64,000 nucleotides of DNA, taken from JAKFWF01 sp963732635 (GTDB lineage Bacteria; Pseudomonadota; Alphaproteobacteria; Rhizobiales; Hyphomicrobiaceae). The notes under the pieces are model-generated. The model had not been told where the DNA came from. It worked only from the letters and a program-made list of their open reading frames with translations, and ran no database searches. Shown here piece after piece: positions 18,455-26,910 of the stretch; the stretch's first letter is position 1; every line of letters starts with the position of its first letter. The translations under genes and the position numbers were made by a program. The stretch spans positions 62,001 to 126,000 of the forward strand of contig CAVTAL010000022.1 of the NCBI GenBank assembly GCA_963732635.1. Reading direction: 5' to 3'.

Positions 18455-19024
18455 ATGACAATCATGCGATCAATAAGGTGGCCTGTGCGCATCGGCATTG
18501 AAAATGCTCGCAATTTCATGCGCGCCGTCAGTGCCGTTGCGTTTGCGGTCGTACTGCTGATTGGCAGCGCCGTCACCGCCGAAGGGCCGCCGACGCCCGA
18601 TGAATACATCGCCCACGTCGGTGGCGACGCCAAGCTCGTGGCGGCCGGCCAGTTGACACTCGACAACAAGCGGCGACTGAGCTGCGGCCACCGGCCGACC
18701 GTGCTCGACAGCCAGTTGGACGACTTCGGTGCCGCCTATCCAGGCTTCCTCATCCTCAATCCGCGGTTGATGGCCAAGATCTCGGTACCGGTCAAAATGT
18801 GGATCTTCAGCCACGAATGCGGCCACCAGTTCCGCGGGCCGGACGAGGAAACCGCCGACTGCTTTGCCGTCCAGCGCGGCCGGCGCGAGGGGTGGCTTAC
18901 CCCCGACGGCCTGGAGGAAGTCTGCAAGTTCATCTCGCCGGCCAAGGGCGACAATATGCATTTCGCCGGCGCCCACCGCTGCGCCTACATGAAGAAGTGC
19001 TACGCCGACCCGACCGTTCACTAA
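18455..19024 (+). CDS. Secreted small protein with a zincin-like HExGH motif
   Basis: The 189-residue product has a signal-like segment (FMRAVSAVAFAVVLLIGSAV, cut probably near AVTA) and four or more cysteines. The motif WIFSHECGHQFRGPDEETADCFA has HE-x-x-H followed by a downstream E-x-x-AD, the pattern of a zinc metallopeptidase. I know no named family for it. It follows a cytoplasmic zincin and precedes leuD; all run in the same direction, but spacing suggests separate transcripts. Confidence 0.65.
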   Translation: MTIMRSIRWPVRIGIENARNFMRAVSAVAFAVVLLIGSAVTAEGPPTPDEYIAHVGGDAKLVAAGQLTLDNKRRLSCGHRPTVLDSQLDDFGAAYPGFLILNPRLMAKISVPVKMWIFSHECGHQFRGPDEETADCFAVQRGRREGWLTPDGLEEVCKFISPAKGDNMHFAGAHRCAYMKKCYADPTVH

Positions 19025-19101
19025 CAGCCTATCCGGGCTTGACCCTGCGGCCGCGCGTCGGCAAGAACACATCTGACAATTCCCGTGCCGCCGAGGATCC
19101 C

Positions 19102-19707
19102 ATGGACAAGTTCAACAAGCTGACCAGCGTTGCTGCGCCGTTGCCGATGATCAACATCGACACCGACAAGATCATCCCCAAGAACTACCTGAAGACGATC
19201 AAACGTACCGGCCTCGGCAAGGCGCTGTTCGCCGAAATCCGCTACGATGAAGCCGGCAACGAAAAGCCCGACTTCGTTCTCAACAAGCCCGCCTACCGCA
19301 AGGCACAGATCCTTGTCACCGGCGACAACTTTGGCTGCGGCTCGTCGCGCGAGCATGCACCGTGGGCGTTGCTCGACTTCGGCATCCGCTGCGTGATCTC
19401 GACCAGCTTCGCCGACATCTTCTACAATAACAGCTTCAAGAACGGCATCCTGCCGATCCGGGTCACGCCCGAGCAGCTCGAAAAGCTGATGGACGACGCC
19501 AATCGCGGTTCGAACGCGACGCTGTCAGTCGACCTCGAAGCGCAGGAGATTCGTGGGCCGGACGGCGGCGTCATCAAGTTCGACATCGATCCGCACCGCA
19601 AGCACTGCCTGCTCGAAGGCCTCGACGACATCGGCCTGACGATGAAAAAGGAAAAGAGCATTTCCGACTTCGAAGCCAAGGACGCAGCGGCTCGCCCTTG
19701 GGCTTGA
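19102..19707 (+). CDS. leuD: 3-isopropylmalate dehydratase small subunit
   Basis: The 201-residue small subunit of the aconitase-like isomerase acts in leucine synthesis, partner of LeuC. Diagnostic segments are NIDTDKIIPKNYLKTIKRTG, GDNFGCGSSREHAPWALLDF and FADIFYNNSFKNGILPI. The ATG at 19102 has GAGG upstream. leuC is not in this window. Confidence 0.95.
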   Translation: MDKFNKLTSVAAPLPMINIDTDKIIPKNYLKTIKRTGLGKALFAEIRYDEAGNEKPDFVLNKPAYRKAQILVTGDNFGCGSSREHAPWALLDFGIRCVISTSFADIFYNNSFKNGILPIRVTPEQLEKLMDDANRGSNATLSVDLEAQEIRGPDGGVIKFDIDPHRKHCLLEGLDDIGLTMKKEKSISDFEAKDAAARPWA

Positions 19708-19801
19708 TCGGTCGTGAGAGGCGTTTTGCCCTCTCATAGCGACGAGTAATTTTTGACCTGTGGTCAAAAATTTCACCGGCCCGCGAGAATATTGACCGTT
19801 T

Positions 19802-19895
19802 CGTAGGTCGGCTAGAGCCCTCTTGCGAGACCCGACGCGGCTGGTACCGCTCGTGCAATGTCGGCTCTCGCAAGAGGGCTCTAGCCGACCTACGG
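19802..19895. repeat. Paired REP palindrome (BIME-like), copy 1
   Basis: Two inverted arms, GTAGGTCGGCTAGAGCCC... and ...GGGCTCTAGCCGACCTAC, flank the centre GCGGCTGGTACCGCTCGTGC. The same 94-base design occurs in opposite orientation at 47982-48074. The single-arm copies surround the RAYT gene at 46 kb. Confidence 0.85.
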
Positions 19896-20002
19896 GATTG
19901 CTGCTTGCGCGCAGCCGCCACGCCAGCCCTGCGCGGATACCGTCGAGCTTTTTGGCGTATCACTTCGAGGACAGGTCAGAATTCTGGCTCGACGATATCA
20001 CC

Positions 20003-21166
20003 TCACCCGCCGTTGCCCCTGACCACCCACATGCCGCCGACCTCGCGGACGTCGAGGCCTTGCGATACCAGCGAGTTGGCAAGCTGGCTGCCACCGCCGG
20101 GGAAGCGCACGGCGATATCGGCGGCGCGCCCCGACTGACCGGCGATCTGCATGTCGTCGACGCCAGGTGTGTCCTCGATCTGCTGGCGGATCCGCTGCCA
20201 CTCCTGCAGCGTGCGGAATTCGACGGTGAGCTGTACCGGCTGCATCGCCTGCGCGCCCGCCGTGCCGCCGCCAACCGCCGGTCGCGCCTTCAACGCCTTC
20301 CACCGGCCTTCGAGCGTGCCAAGCGCCACCAGCGCCGCCAGCTCGGTGGTGTAGCCAAAATCGTCAGCCTGGAACTTGTATGACCGCTTCAGCGCGAACT
20401 GGCCGACGGCATCGCGCCCCATCAGCGTGACGTTGAGCTTCCTCGAACTCAGATCCGGTTCGGCCAGCACGATCATCACCAGTTCGGCGCCGTAGCTGCC
20501 GGTCACGATGCGCAAGCCGCCGCCGTCGCCGTCCTTGGTCATCATCTGGAAGGTGTCAGTGTGCACGCCGGGCTTCACCGCCTCGATCTTGGCCGGGCTG
20601 AGAGAATGTTCGAGATCGAGGCCCTTCCAGGCATCCGACCAGGCTTTCTGTCCCGCCGCCTGGGTGAGCGCCGCCGGCGCCGCGCCTTGTCCGGCCGCTG
20701 CCGCCTGATAGATTGGCACCAGCACGATCGACGGCGCTGGCAGGTCGACGAACGGGATGCCTTCGCGGCGCAACAGATCGCGGACCGCCTTGGGTTGGAA
20801 GGCGAAATCGAGGTTGGCGATATACTGGGTCGAGGAATTGCGCTCCGAACGCACCGACACGCCATCGATGAAATCGCCAGCCCGGATCGCCTTCAGCCGC
20901 TCGATGCGCTTGTAGGACGTCACCGGCACCAGCCGCTTCATCAACGACCGAAAGGCTGCCTTCTGGCCGTCGGCAAGTGCCTGCTCCTTGGCGGCAACGG
21001 CGTTGGCGGCGGTGGCATCGACCGGATAGTTGCCGATCGTAAACGGCAAATCGGCCGCCGCCGCGCGCGCGTCGCCGGCGATGAGGCACAGCGCGGCGAC
21101 ACCGGCCAGAATGCTTTTGATCCCGGAACCCGGTTGACGGCTATCCACTGATCTCGACCCCTTCAT
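20003..21166 (-). CDS. DUF2066 family exported protein
   Basis: The product has about 387 residues with a signal peptide (IKSILAGVAALCLIAGDARA). Conserved DUF2066 segments are DATAANAVAAKEQALADGQK, FRSLMKRLVPVTSYKRI and ERNSSTQYIANLDFAF. DUF2066 proteins stand next to purM and the DnaA regulator hdaA in alphaproteobacteria; their role is not known. It is divergent from purM with about 150 bases between. I chose the ATG at 21166; a much longer frame upstream runs over purM and is not real. Confidence 0.82.
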   Translation of the reverse strand: MKGSRSVDSRQPGSGIKSILAGVAALCLIAGDARAAAADLPFTIGNYPVDATAANAVAAKEQALADGQKAAFRSLMKRLVPVTSYKRIERLKAIRAGDFIDGVSVRSERNSSTQYIANLDFAFQPKAVRDLLRREGIPFVDLPAPSIVLVPIYQAAAAGQGAAPAALTQAAGQKAWSDAWKGLDLEHSLSPAKIEAVKPGVHTDTFQMMTKDGDGGGLRIVTGSYGAELVMIVLAEPDLSSRKLNVTLMGRDAVGQFALKRSYKFQADDFGYTTELAALVALGTLEGRWKALKARPAVGGGTAGAQAMQPVQLTVEFRTLQEWQRIRQQIEDTPGVDDMQIAGQSGRAADIAVRFPGGGSQLANSLVSQGLDVREVGGMWVVRGNGG

Positions 21167-21313
21167 TGCGGCGCACCCTAAAGCTCTGCTACCACGCAGC
21201 GAACCGACCCGCATGCTAGCATGTGCGAGGCTTTCGACCGCCAATCGGGCGAAAATCCGGTCCACGACGGCATGTTCGCGCATGCCCGGCACTCGAGTTT
21301 TGGAACAAGTCCC

Positions 21314-22450
21314 ATGTCCGGCACCCCGCCAGTCAAGCCCGCCCGCCCGAACGCCCCCATCACATATCGTGATTCCGGGGTTGATATCGATGCCGGCAAT
21401 GCGCTCGTCGAAACCATCAAACCGTTGGTCAAAGCCACCCGCCGGCCTGGCGCGGATGCTGATCTCGGCGGCTTCGGCGGATTGTTCGACCTGAAGCGGG
21501 CCGGCTTCAAGGACCCGATCCTGGTCGCCGCCAATGATGGCGTCGGCACCAAGCTGATGATCGCGATCGAAAGCGGCCGGCACGACACCATCGGCATCGA
21601 TCTTGTCGCCATGTGCGTCAACGACCTCGTCGTGCAAGGCGCCGAGCCATTGTTTTTCCTCGATTATTTCGCCACCGGCAAGCTCGATGTGAAATCCGCC
21701 CGCGACATCATCGCCGGCATCGCAGCCGGCTGCCACGAGGCCGGTTGCGCCCTGATCGGCGGCGAGACCGCCGAAATGCCCGGCATGTATAAGCCCAAGG
21801 ACTACGATCTCGCCGGCTTCTGCGTCGGCGCCGTCGAGCGCGACGAGATCCTCCCGCGCGCCGACATCACCATCGGCGACGTACTGATCGGACTGCCGTC
21901 GGCCGGCGTGCATTCGAATGGCTACTCGCTGGTGCGCCGCCTGGTCGCAGAAGAAATGCTCGGCTGGGGCGATGCCGCGCCGTGGAATCCGGACACCACT
22001 GCCGGCCAGGCTCTGCTGACGCCAACTCGCATCTACGTCAAGCCTGTGCTGGCCGCCATCCGCGCCACCGGTGGCGGTGGTTTATCAGGCGCGATCAAGG
22101 GGTTGAGCCACATCACCGGCGGCGGCCTGTCGGAGAACATTCCGCGCGTAATGCCGGACGGCCTCGCTGCCCATGTTGATCTGTCGAAGATCACGGTGCC
22201 GCCGGTGTTCGGCTGGCTCGCCAAGGCCGGCCGCCTCGATACCGAAGAAATGCTGCGCACCTTCAACTGCGGCATCGGCATGGTGGTGATCGCCGACCAA
22301 GCCCGCGCCGGCGAAGTCGTTGCGGCACTGCAGGCAGCCGGCGAGCAGCCGGTTATCTTGGGCGAAGTGGAAGCCGGACGCGGCATCAAATCGTCCGCCA
22401 AGGGCAAGGGCGAAGCCGAGGCAGTGCGCTACAGCGGCCGGCTGGGCTAA
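21314..22450 (+). CDS. purM: Phosphoribosylformylglycinamidine cyclo-ligase
   Basis: The 378-residue AIR synthetase of purine synthesis shows all expected blocks: YRDSGVDIDAGNALVE, GGFGGLFDL, ANDGVGTKLMIAIESGRHDT, CVNDLVVQGAEPLFFLDYFA, CALIGGETAEMPGMY, GLPSAGVHSNGYSLVR, SHITGGGLSENIPRVM and FNCGIGMVVI. It has a short Pro-rich N-terminal extension compared with E. coli. purN usually follows in related genomes but does not here; rplS follows instead. Confidence 0.95.
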   Translation: MSGTPPVKPARPNAPITYRDSGVDIDAGNALVETIKPLVKATRRPGADADLGGFGGLFDLKRAGFKDPILVAANDGVGTKLMIAIESGRHDTIGIDLVAMCVNDLVVQGAEPLFFLDYFATGKLDVKSARDIIAGIAAGCHEAGCALIGGETAEMPGMYKPKDYDLAGFCVGAVERDEILPRADITIGDVLIGLPSAGVHSNGYSLVRRLVAEEMLGWGDAAPWNPDTTAGQALLTPTRIYVKPVLAAIRATGGGGLSGAIKGLSHITGGGLSENIPRVMPDGLAAHVDLSKITVPPVFGWLAKAGRLDTEEMLRTFNCGIGMVVIADQARAGEVVAALQAAGEQPVILGEVEAGRGIKSSAKGKGEAEAVRYSGRLG

Positions 22451-22611
22451 AGCCGGCCACTTTCTAATCGACAAACGCCCATGTTTCCGCTACTTGACCG
22501 GCAAATCCCCACTCGAATGGGTTGCCCGAACGGGCCGCACGAGCCGCGTGTCGATTGACTTTTGGTCGCCACGGCTCCTCTGCAAGTGAAAAAAACCAAG
22601 GAAAAACAACG

Positions 22612-23268
22612 ATGAATATCATCCAGCAGATTGAAGCTGAACAGATGGCCGCCATCACCGCCAAGCGCGTGGTGCCGGAATTCGGACCTGGCGACACCCT
22701 CAAGGTGATGGTCAAGGTGATCGAAGGCGAAACCGTCCGCACCCAGGCCTATGAAGGCGTCTGCATCGCCCGTTCCGGCGGCGGCCTCAACGAGAGCTTC
22801 ACCGTCCGCAAGATTTCCTACGGCGAGGGTGTCGAACGCGTGTTCCCGATCTACTCGCCGTTCATCGCCGAAATCGACGTCATCCGTCGCGGCAAGGTCC
22901 GTCGCGCGAAGCTCTATTACCTGCGCGGCCGCCGCGGCAAGTCGGCGCGTATCGTCGAGCGCACGGATGCGCGCGCCAAGCGCCTCGCCGCCGCCTTCAA
23001 GGGCTTCAAGAAGCCCAAGGGTCAGGTCGATGATCTGAAGCTGATCAAGGGCATCACGCCGGAGCTTGAGATGCAGCTGCTGAAGCTCAACGTCGTGCGC
23101 TTCGATCAGATGGCCGCGTTCTCGGACGAAGATATCGCCAACATCGACGAGACGCTGAAGCTCGGCGGCAAGATCGAGAAGGACGACTGGATCGGCCAGG
23201 CCAAGGCCCTGCTCGTCGAAGTCACCGCCGACGAAGTTCCGGCCGAAGACGCTGCGCCAAAGGCGTAA
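22612..23268 (+). CDS. rplS: Ribosomal protein L19 with a C-terminal helix-hairpin-helix extension
   Basis: Residues 1-125 are bL19 (IIQQIEAEQM, GDTLKVMVKVIEGETVRTQA, FPIYSPFIAEIDVIRRGKVR, KLYYLRGRRGKSARI). Residues 140-218 form an added domain, DDLKLIKGITPELEMQLLKL and LKLGGKIEKDDWIGQAKALL, like the helix-hairpin-helix tail found on some alphaproteobacterial NuoE and L21 proteins. Total is 218 residues against the usual 115-130. The ATG at 22612 follows AAGGA. A strong terminator follows, so it is probably the last gene of its transcript. Confidence 0.93.
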   Translation: MNIIQQIEAEQMAAITAKRVVPEFGPGDTLKVMVKVIEGETVRTQAYEGVCIARSGGGLNESFTVRKISYGEGVERVFPIYSPFIAEIDVIRRGKVRRAKLYYLRGRRGKSARIVERTDARAKRLAAAFKGFKKPKGQVDDLKLIKGITPELEMQLLKLNVVRFDQMAAFSDEDIANIDETLKLGGKIEKDDWIGQAKALLVEVTADEVPAEDAAPKA

Positions 23269-23295
23269 CGCGATACCGGTTACGGATCGAATTGG

Positions 23296-23325
23296 AAAAG
23301 GCCCGCTCGCGAGCGGGCCTTTTTC
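23296..23325 (+). terminator. Rho-independent terminator of rplS
   Basis: A perfect GC-rich stem, AAGGCCCGCTC and GAGCGGGCCTT around a short CGC loop, is followed by a T run (TTTTT) at 23320-23324. It starts 28 bases after the rplS stop. Confidence 0.93.
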
Positions 23326-23377
23326 GTGTGCGCAGTCATTGCGCGCTGTGTTCGGCAATCGGTCGGCGTCGGGCCGC

Positions 23378-24025
23378 TCAAAACACCGCGACACGCACCG
23401 TTTGCGCCGGTCCCGACGAGGCTCCAGTCTGGTCGGTCACGATCACATCGAAACTCGCCACGTCGCCGCCCGATCCGTCATGAACGAACAGCATGCGATT
23501 GGCTTGCAGGTCGGCCTGTGTGAACTGGGTGACCGCCGACGTCGGTGCCGCAGCATGTGCGATGAAGCCGCTGGTCGCCTGCGATACCGCAAACAGCAGA
23601 CTGTCGACCGCGCTGTCGGGATCGATCGCGGTCAGATCCTCGGTGGTGATCCGCGCCCTCTGCCCGCGCTTGACCGCGATGTTGAGATCACCGGCGATGG
23701 CCGGCGGCACATTGCGCATTTCGGCGCTCAGCTCGGCGCCGACCTGCACCGCGATGCTGCCATAGCGGACATCGCCGCGCACACTGCCGGTGCTGCCGAT
23801 CCGGATCAGCTTGCGCACCACGATGTTGCCCTGCACCTCACCCTCGATCTCGGCGCTGTCGGCAATCAATGCGCCATGGATGCGACCGCCCGCGCGAACA
23901 ACCACATGGCTTGCCGAAATCGAGCCATCAATCAAGCCGAGGACCAGCACCGAACGGCTGCTTCTAACCTCACCCTCGACGAACAGGTCGGGCCCGATCA
24001 CGGCCTGGAAATTCGACTTGTCCAT
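23378..24025 (-). CDS. Bactofilin with a C-terminal CSPG/cadherin-like domain
   Basis: Residues 1-110 are a bactofilin (DUF583) beta-helix: GPDLFVEGEVRSSRSVLVLG, SASHVVVRAGGRIHGALIA, AEIEGEVQGNIVVRKLIRIG. Bactofilins polymerise into cytoskeletal filaments. Residues about 128-215 instead match a CSPG-repeat/cadherin-like fold (ITTEDLTAIDPDSAVDSLLF, TQFTQADLQANRMLFVHDGS, ASFDVIVTDQTGAS), which is normally extracellular. No signal peptide or membrane segment is visible. The ATG at 24025 is preferred because upstream codons are not bactofilin-like. Confidence 0.8.
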   Translation of the reverse strand: MDKSNFQAVIGPDLFVEGEVRSSRSVLVLGLIDGSISASHVVVRAGGRIHGALIADSAEIEGEVQGNIVVRKLIRIGSTGSVRGDVRYGSIAVQVGAELSAEMRNVPPAIAGDLNIAVKRGQRARITTEDLTAIDPDSAVDSLLFAVSQATSGFIAHAAAPTSAVTQFTQADLQANRMLFVHDGSGGDVASFDVIVTDQTGASSGPAQTVRVAVF

Positions 24026-24227
24026 GCATTCGTCCCCGCTCGCGGTGCTGCAGTCAATGTCATAGGGGAGGCTCACCCGGCAATGAAGCGATTGTTCGGC
24101 AGACGATGAACAATCGGAACAGATCCGCCGCGCGGCGACCGCACTTTCAATGACGGCCGGACTTCACTACATTGGCGTCAAATCGGCCTCGATCCGCCCC
24201 CAGGACAAATCGGACGCACGCACTTCC

Positions 24228-25055
24228 ATGAATAATCTCGACACCAAGACCGAGCAGTCGGAAGCCAACGGCGTGATCCGGCTGCACGGGCCGGAAGCCT
24301 TCGCGGCTATGCGCAAGGCGGGCCAGCTCGCCGCCGCCGCCCTCGACATGCTGACGCCCTGGGTCAAGCCTGGCGTTTCGACCCAGCGCCTCGACGACCT
24401 CGTCCTCGAGTTCGCGCTCGACCACAAGGCGCTGCCGGCGACGCTCAACTATCGCGGCTACATGAAGTCAGTCTGCACCTCGATCAACCATGTGGTGTGC
24501 CACGGCATTCCAAGTCCAAAGCCGATGCGCGAGGGCGACATCATCAACGTCGACGTGACGCTGATCGTCGACGGCTGGCATGGCGACACCAGCCGTATGT
24601 ACCCCGTCGGCGCGATCAAGACGCGAGCCGAGCGGCTGATCAAGATCACCTATGAATCGCTGATGCGTGGCGTCGCCGCCGTGAAGCCCGGCAACACGAC
24701 GGGCGACATCGGCCACGCCATCCAGACTTACGCCGAGTCCGAGCGCTGCTCCGTGGTGCGCGATTTTTGCGGCCACGGCTTGGGCCAGGTGTTCCACGAC
24801 CGGCCAAACATTTTGCACTACGGCACGCCGGGCGAGGGCCCTGAACTCAAGCCTGGCATGTTGTTCACCATCGAGCCGATGATCAATCTCGGCCGAGCGG
24901 ACGTGAAGTTGCTGGCCGATGGCTGGACCGCCGTTACCCGCGACCGCGAATTGTCGGCGCAGTTCGAGCACACCGTCGGCGTCACCGAGACCGGCTGCGA
25001 GGTGTTCACCTACTCGCCCGCCGGCCTGCACCAGCCGCCTTATATCCTGAGCTGA
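24228..25055 (+). CDS. map: Type I methionine aminopeptidase
   Basis: The 275-residue enzyme removes N-terminal Met from new proteins. Metal ligands are visible: Asp in INVDVTLIVDGWHGDTSRMY (two Asp), His in GHGLGQVFHDRPNILHYG, Glu in FTIEPMINLG and Glu in QFEHTVGVTETG. It starts at the ATG at 24228 after an open but non-conserved stretch. radC follows 22 bases later, so the two are probably co-transcribed. Confidence 0.95.
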   Translation: MNNLDTKTEQSEANGVIRLHGPEAFAAMRKAGQLAAAALDMLTPWVKPGVSTQRLDDLVLEFALDHKALPATLNYRGYMKSVCTSINHVVCHGIPSPKPMREGDIINVDVTLIVDGWHGDTSRMYPVGAIKTRAERLIKITYESLMRGVAAVKPGNTTGDIGHAIQTYAESERCSVVRDFCGHGLGQVFHDRPNILHYGTPGEGPELKPGMLFTIEPMINLGRADVKLLADGWTAVTRDRELSAQFEHTVGVTETGCEVFTYSPAGLHQPPYILS

Positions 25056-25077
25056 CACTCCAAGCGCCACGAGCCCC

Positions 25078-25803
25078 ATGACTGAAGACGACGAGCGGGA
25101 CCAGGGTGCATTATGGGAAGCACCGGTACAATTGCCGGCACATTCCGGCCACCGCGAGCGGCTGCGCGAACGCTTCATGCGCGGCGGCGCCGATGCGCTA
25201 CCCGACTATGAATTGCTTGAACTCGTGCTGTTCAACGCCGTCCCGCGCCGCGACACCAAGCCACTCGCCAAGGAGTTGATCGCCCGCTTCGGCGGCTTTG
25301 CAGAAGCGGTGTCGGCGCCCGAAGCCCGGCTGCGCGAGATCAAGGGCGTCAGCGACCGCGTCGTCACGGAACTGAAACTCGTCCGTTCGGCGGCGCTGCG
25401 TCTTATGCACGGCCAGATCAAGGAACGCACGGTGTTGACGTCGTGGGAGCAGGTGGTCGCATACTGCCGCGCCTCGATGGCGTTCGAGGCGCGCGAGCAG
25501 TTCCGCATTCTCTTCCTCGACAAGAAGAACAAGCTGATCGCCGACGAGGTCCAACAGACCGGCACCGTCGATCACACGCCGGTCTATATCCGCGAGGTCG
25601 TCAAACGGGCGCTGGAATTGTCGGCGTCGGCGATCATCCTGGTGCACAACCATCCGTCCGGCGATCCGACGCCGTCACGCGCCGACATCGAGATGACGCG
25701 CATGATCGCCGAAGCCGCCAAGCCGCTCGGCGTCACCATCCACGACCACATCATCGTCGGCCGCGACAAGGTCGCAAGCCTGAAGGGACTGCGGTTGATG
25801 TGA
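25078..25803 (+). CDS. radC: RadC-family JAB domain protein
   Basis: The 241-residue protein has an N-terminal UPF0758 domain with a helix-hairpin-helix (FMRGGADALPDYELLELVLF, LREIKGVSDRVVTELKLV). The C-terminal MPN/JAB domain has the JAMM metal motif in LVHNHPSGDPTPSRADIEMT. Its historic DNA-repair role is doubtful. It follows map closely in the same direction. Confidence 0.93.
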   Translation: MTEDDERDQGALWEAPVQLPAHSGHRERLRERFMRGGADALPDYELLELVLFNAVPRRDTKPLAKELIARFGGFAEAVSAPEARLREIKGVSDRVVTELKLVRSAALRLMHGQIKERTVLTSWEQVVAYCRASMAFEAREQFRILFLDKKNKLIADEVQQTGTVDHTPVYIREVVKRALELSASAIILVHNHPSGDPTPSRADIEMTRMIAEAAKPLGVTIHDHIIVGRDKVASLKGLRLM

Positions 25804-25888
25804 TGGGGCGGGCGGGGCGGAGCCGCGGTGCGATCGAACCAAATGGGACGTCGCCAGTTCGCTCAGAAAGACGACGCCTCCAACTCGC

Positions 25889-26404
25889 TTACGCCTTGGT
25901 AAGATGGGCAGCCAACTGGTCCAAGGTGCCGCCGTAGCCCTGCTCGAACGACGAGAACATGCCTTTGAACACTTCGCGCTCTTCCTCTGTTGCTCCGTGC
26001 GGACGCGCGCGTAGCGTCACCGTGGTCTTACCGGATTGCTCCTTGAAGGTGACTTCATTGTGTATTTCGAGCGGGATTGGCTGCGCGAACGGCGCGCGAG
26101 TGATGCCACAGCCTTCGTTCGAGAATGAGTTGAGCCAGACAATTCTCTCAGGTGCCGCGATATCACGATACATGAATCGCCCCCACATCTGCGGGCCGTT
26201 GGAATACTGCATTCCATAGTGGAAAAAACCGCCCGGTCGAAACTCGAAGGCGGCAACACGAATGGTGGCGCCTTTTGGCCCCCACCATGCTTGCATCTGC
26301 TCGGCCTCACTCCATGCCGCCCAAACGTGAGCGCGCGACGCGTTGAATACACGCGACATGACGAATACATCGTCCGATGCCGTCGATTGATTATTTGCGG
26401 GCAT
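25889..26404 (-). CDS. SRPBCC/AHSA1-like protein
   Basis: The 171-residue START-like fold protein has FVMSRVFNASRAHVWAAWSE, MQAWWGPKGATIRV, EFRPGGFFHYGM and the C-terminal helix FKGMFSSFEQGYGGTLDQLA. These small proteins bind hydrophobic ligands; specific ligand unknown. Its start overlaps the end of the ArsR gene by 14 bases, so the pair is translationally coupled. Confidence 0.88.
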   Translation of the reverse strand: MPANNQSTASDDVFVMSRVFNASRAHVWAAWSEAEQMQAWWGPKGATIRVAAFEFRPGGFFHYGMQYSNGPQMWGRFMYRDIAAPERIVWLNSFSNEGCGITRAPFAQPIPLEIHNEVTFKEQSGKTTVTLRARPHGATEEEREVFKGMFSSFEQGYGGTLDQLAAHLTKA

Positions 26405-26747
26405 TCTTGTGTCCTCTCGTTTTCGTGGATTGGGAGGCCTTCAAGTGGGCGTCCAGACGATCGAAGCTGTCCTCCCAAAGGTGGCGATAGGCATCGATCC
26501 AATGCGCGGCTTCTTGCAGCGACGCCGTCTCCAACCGACACGGCCGTGTCTGGGCCTCTCGGCCACGCGAGATCAGGCCCGCGCGCTCCAGCACCTTCAG
26601 ATGCTTGGAAATCGACGGTTGGGACATATCGAAGGGTGCAGCCAGTTCACTGACGGTTGCCGTGCCTTTTGCGAGCCGCGATAGGATCGCCCGCCTGGTC
26701 GGGTCGGCAAGGGCAGCGAACGTCAGATCGAATTGTTCCGGCGCCAT
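26391..26747 (-). CDS. ArsR-family transcriptional regulator
   Basis: The 118-residue winged-helix regulator has the core FAALADPTRRAILSRLAKGT, then PFDMSQPSISKHLKVLERAG. No metal-binding cysteine pair is visible, which fits the subgroup that is paired with SRPBCC proteins rather than metal sensors. The region just upstream is AT-rich (26755-26800, TATAGCTATTTGGTTATATAG) and is a likely promoter and self-regulatory site. Confidence 0.9.
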   Translation of the reverse strand: MAPEQFDLTFAALADPTRRAILSRLAKGTATVSELAAPFDMSQPSISKHLKVLERAGLISRGREAQTRPCRLETASLQEAAHWIDAYRHLWEDSFDRLDAHLKASQSTKTRGHKNARK

Positions 26748-26910
26748 TGCATAACCTTTTCAGCATATAGCTATTTGGTTATATAGCGACGAGGCTACAG
26801 ATCTGTCAAGTCCACTTGCCTTCGTCGGCTTCTTGGCCCAGCACTCCCAGGACCGCACCCCTGCTATCGGCGCCTCGACGACGCCAACGCCAACCCCCGC
26901 CGCGTCCGCC

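Noticed and set aside
21167..21913. N-terminal extension of the DUF2066 gene to 21913
   Set aside because: It would run opposite to purM; the signal peptide of the DUF2066 protein lies just after the ATG at 21166.
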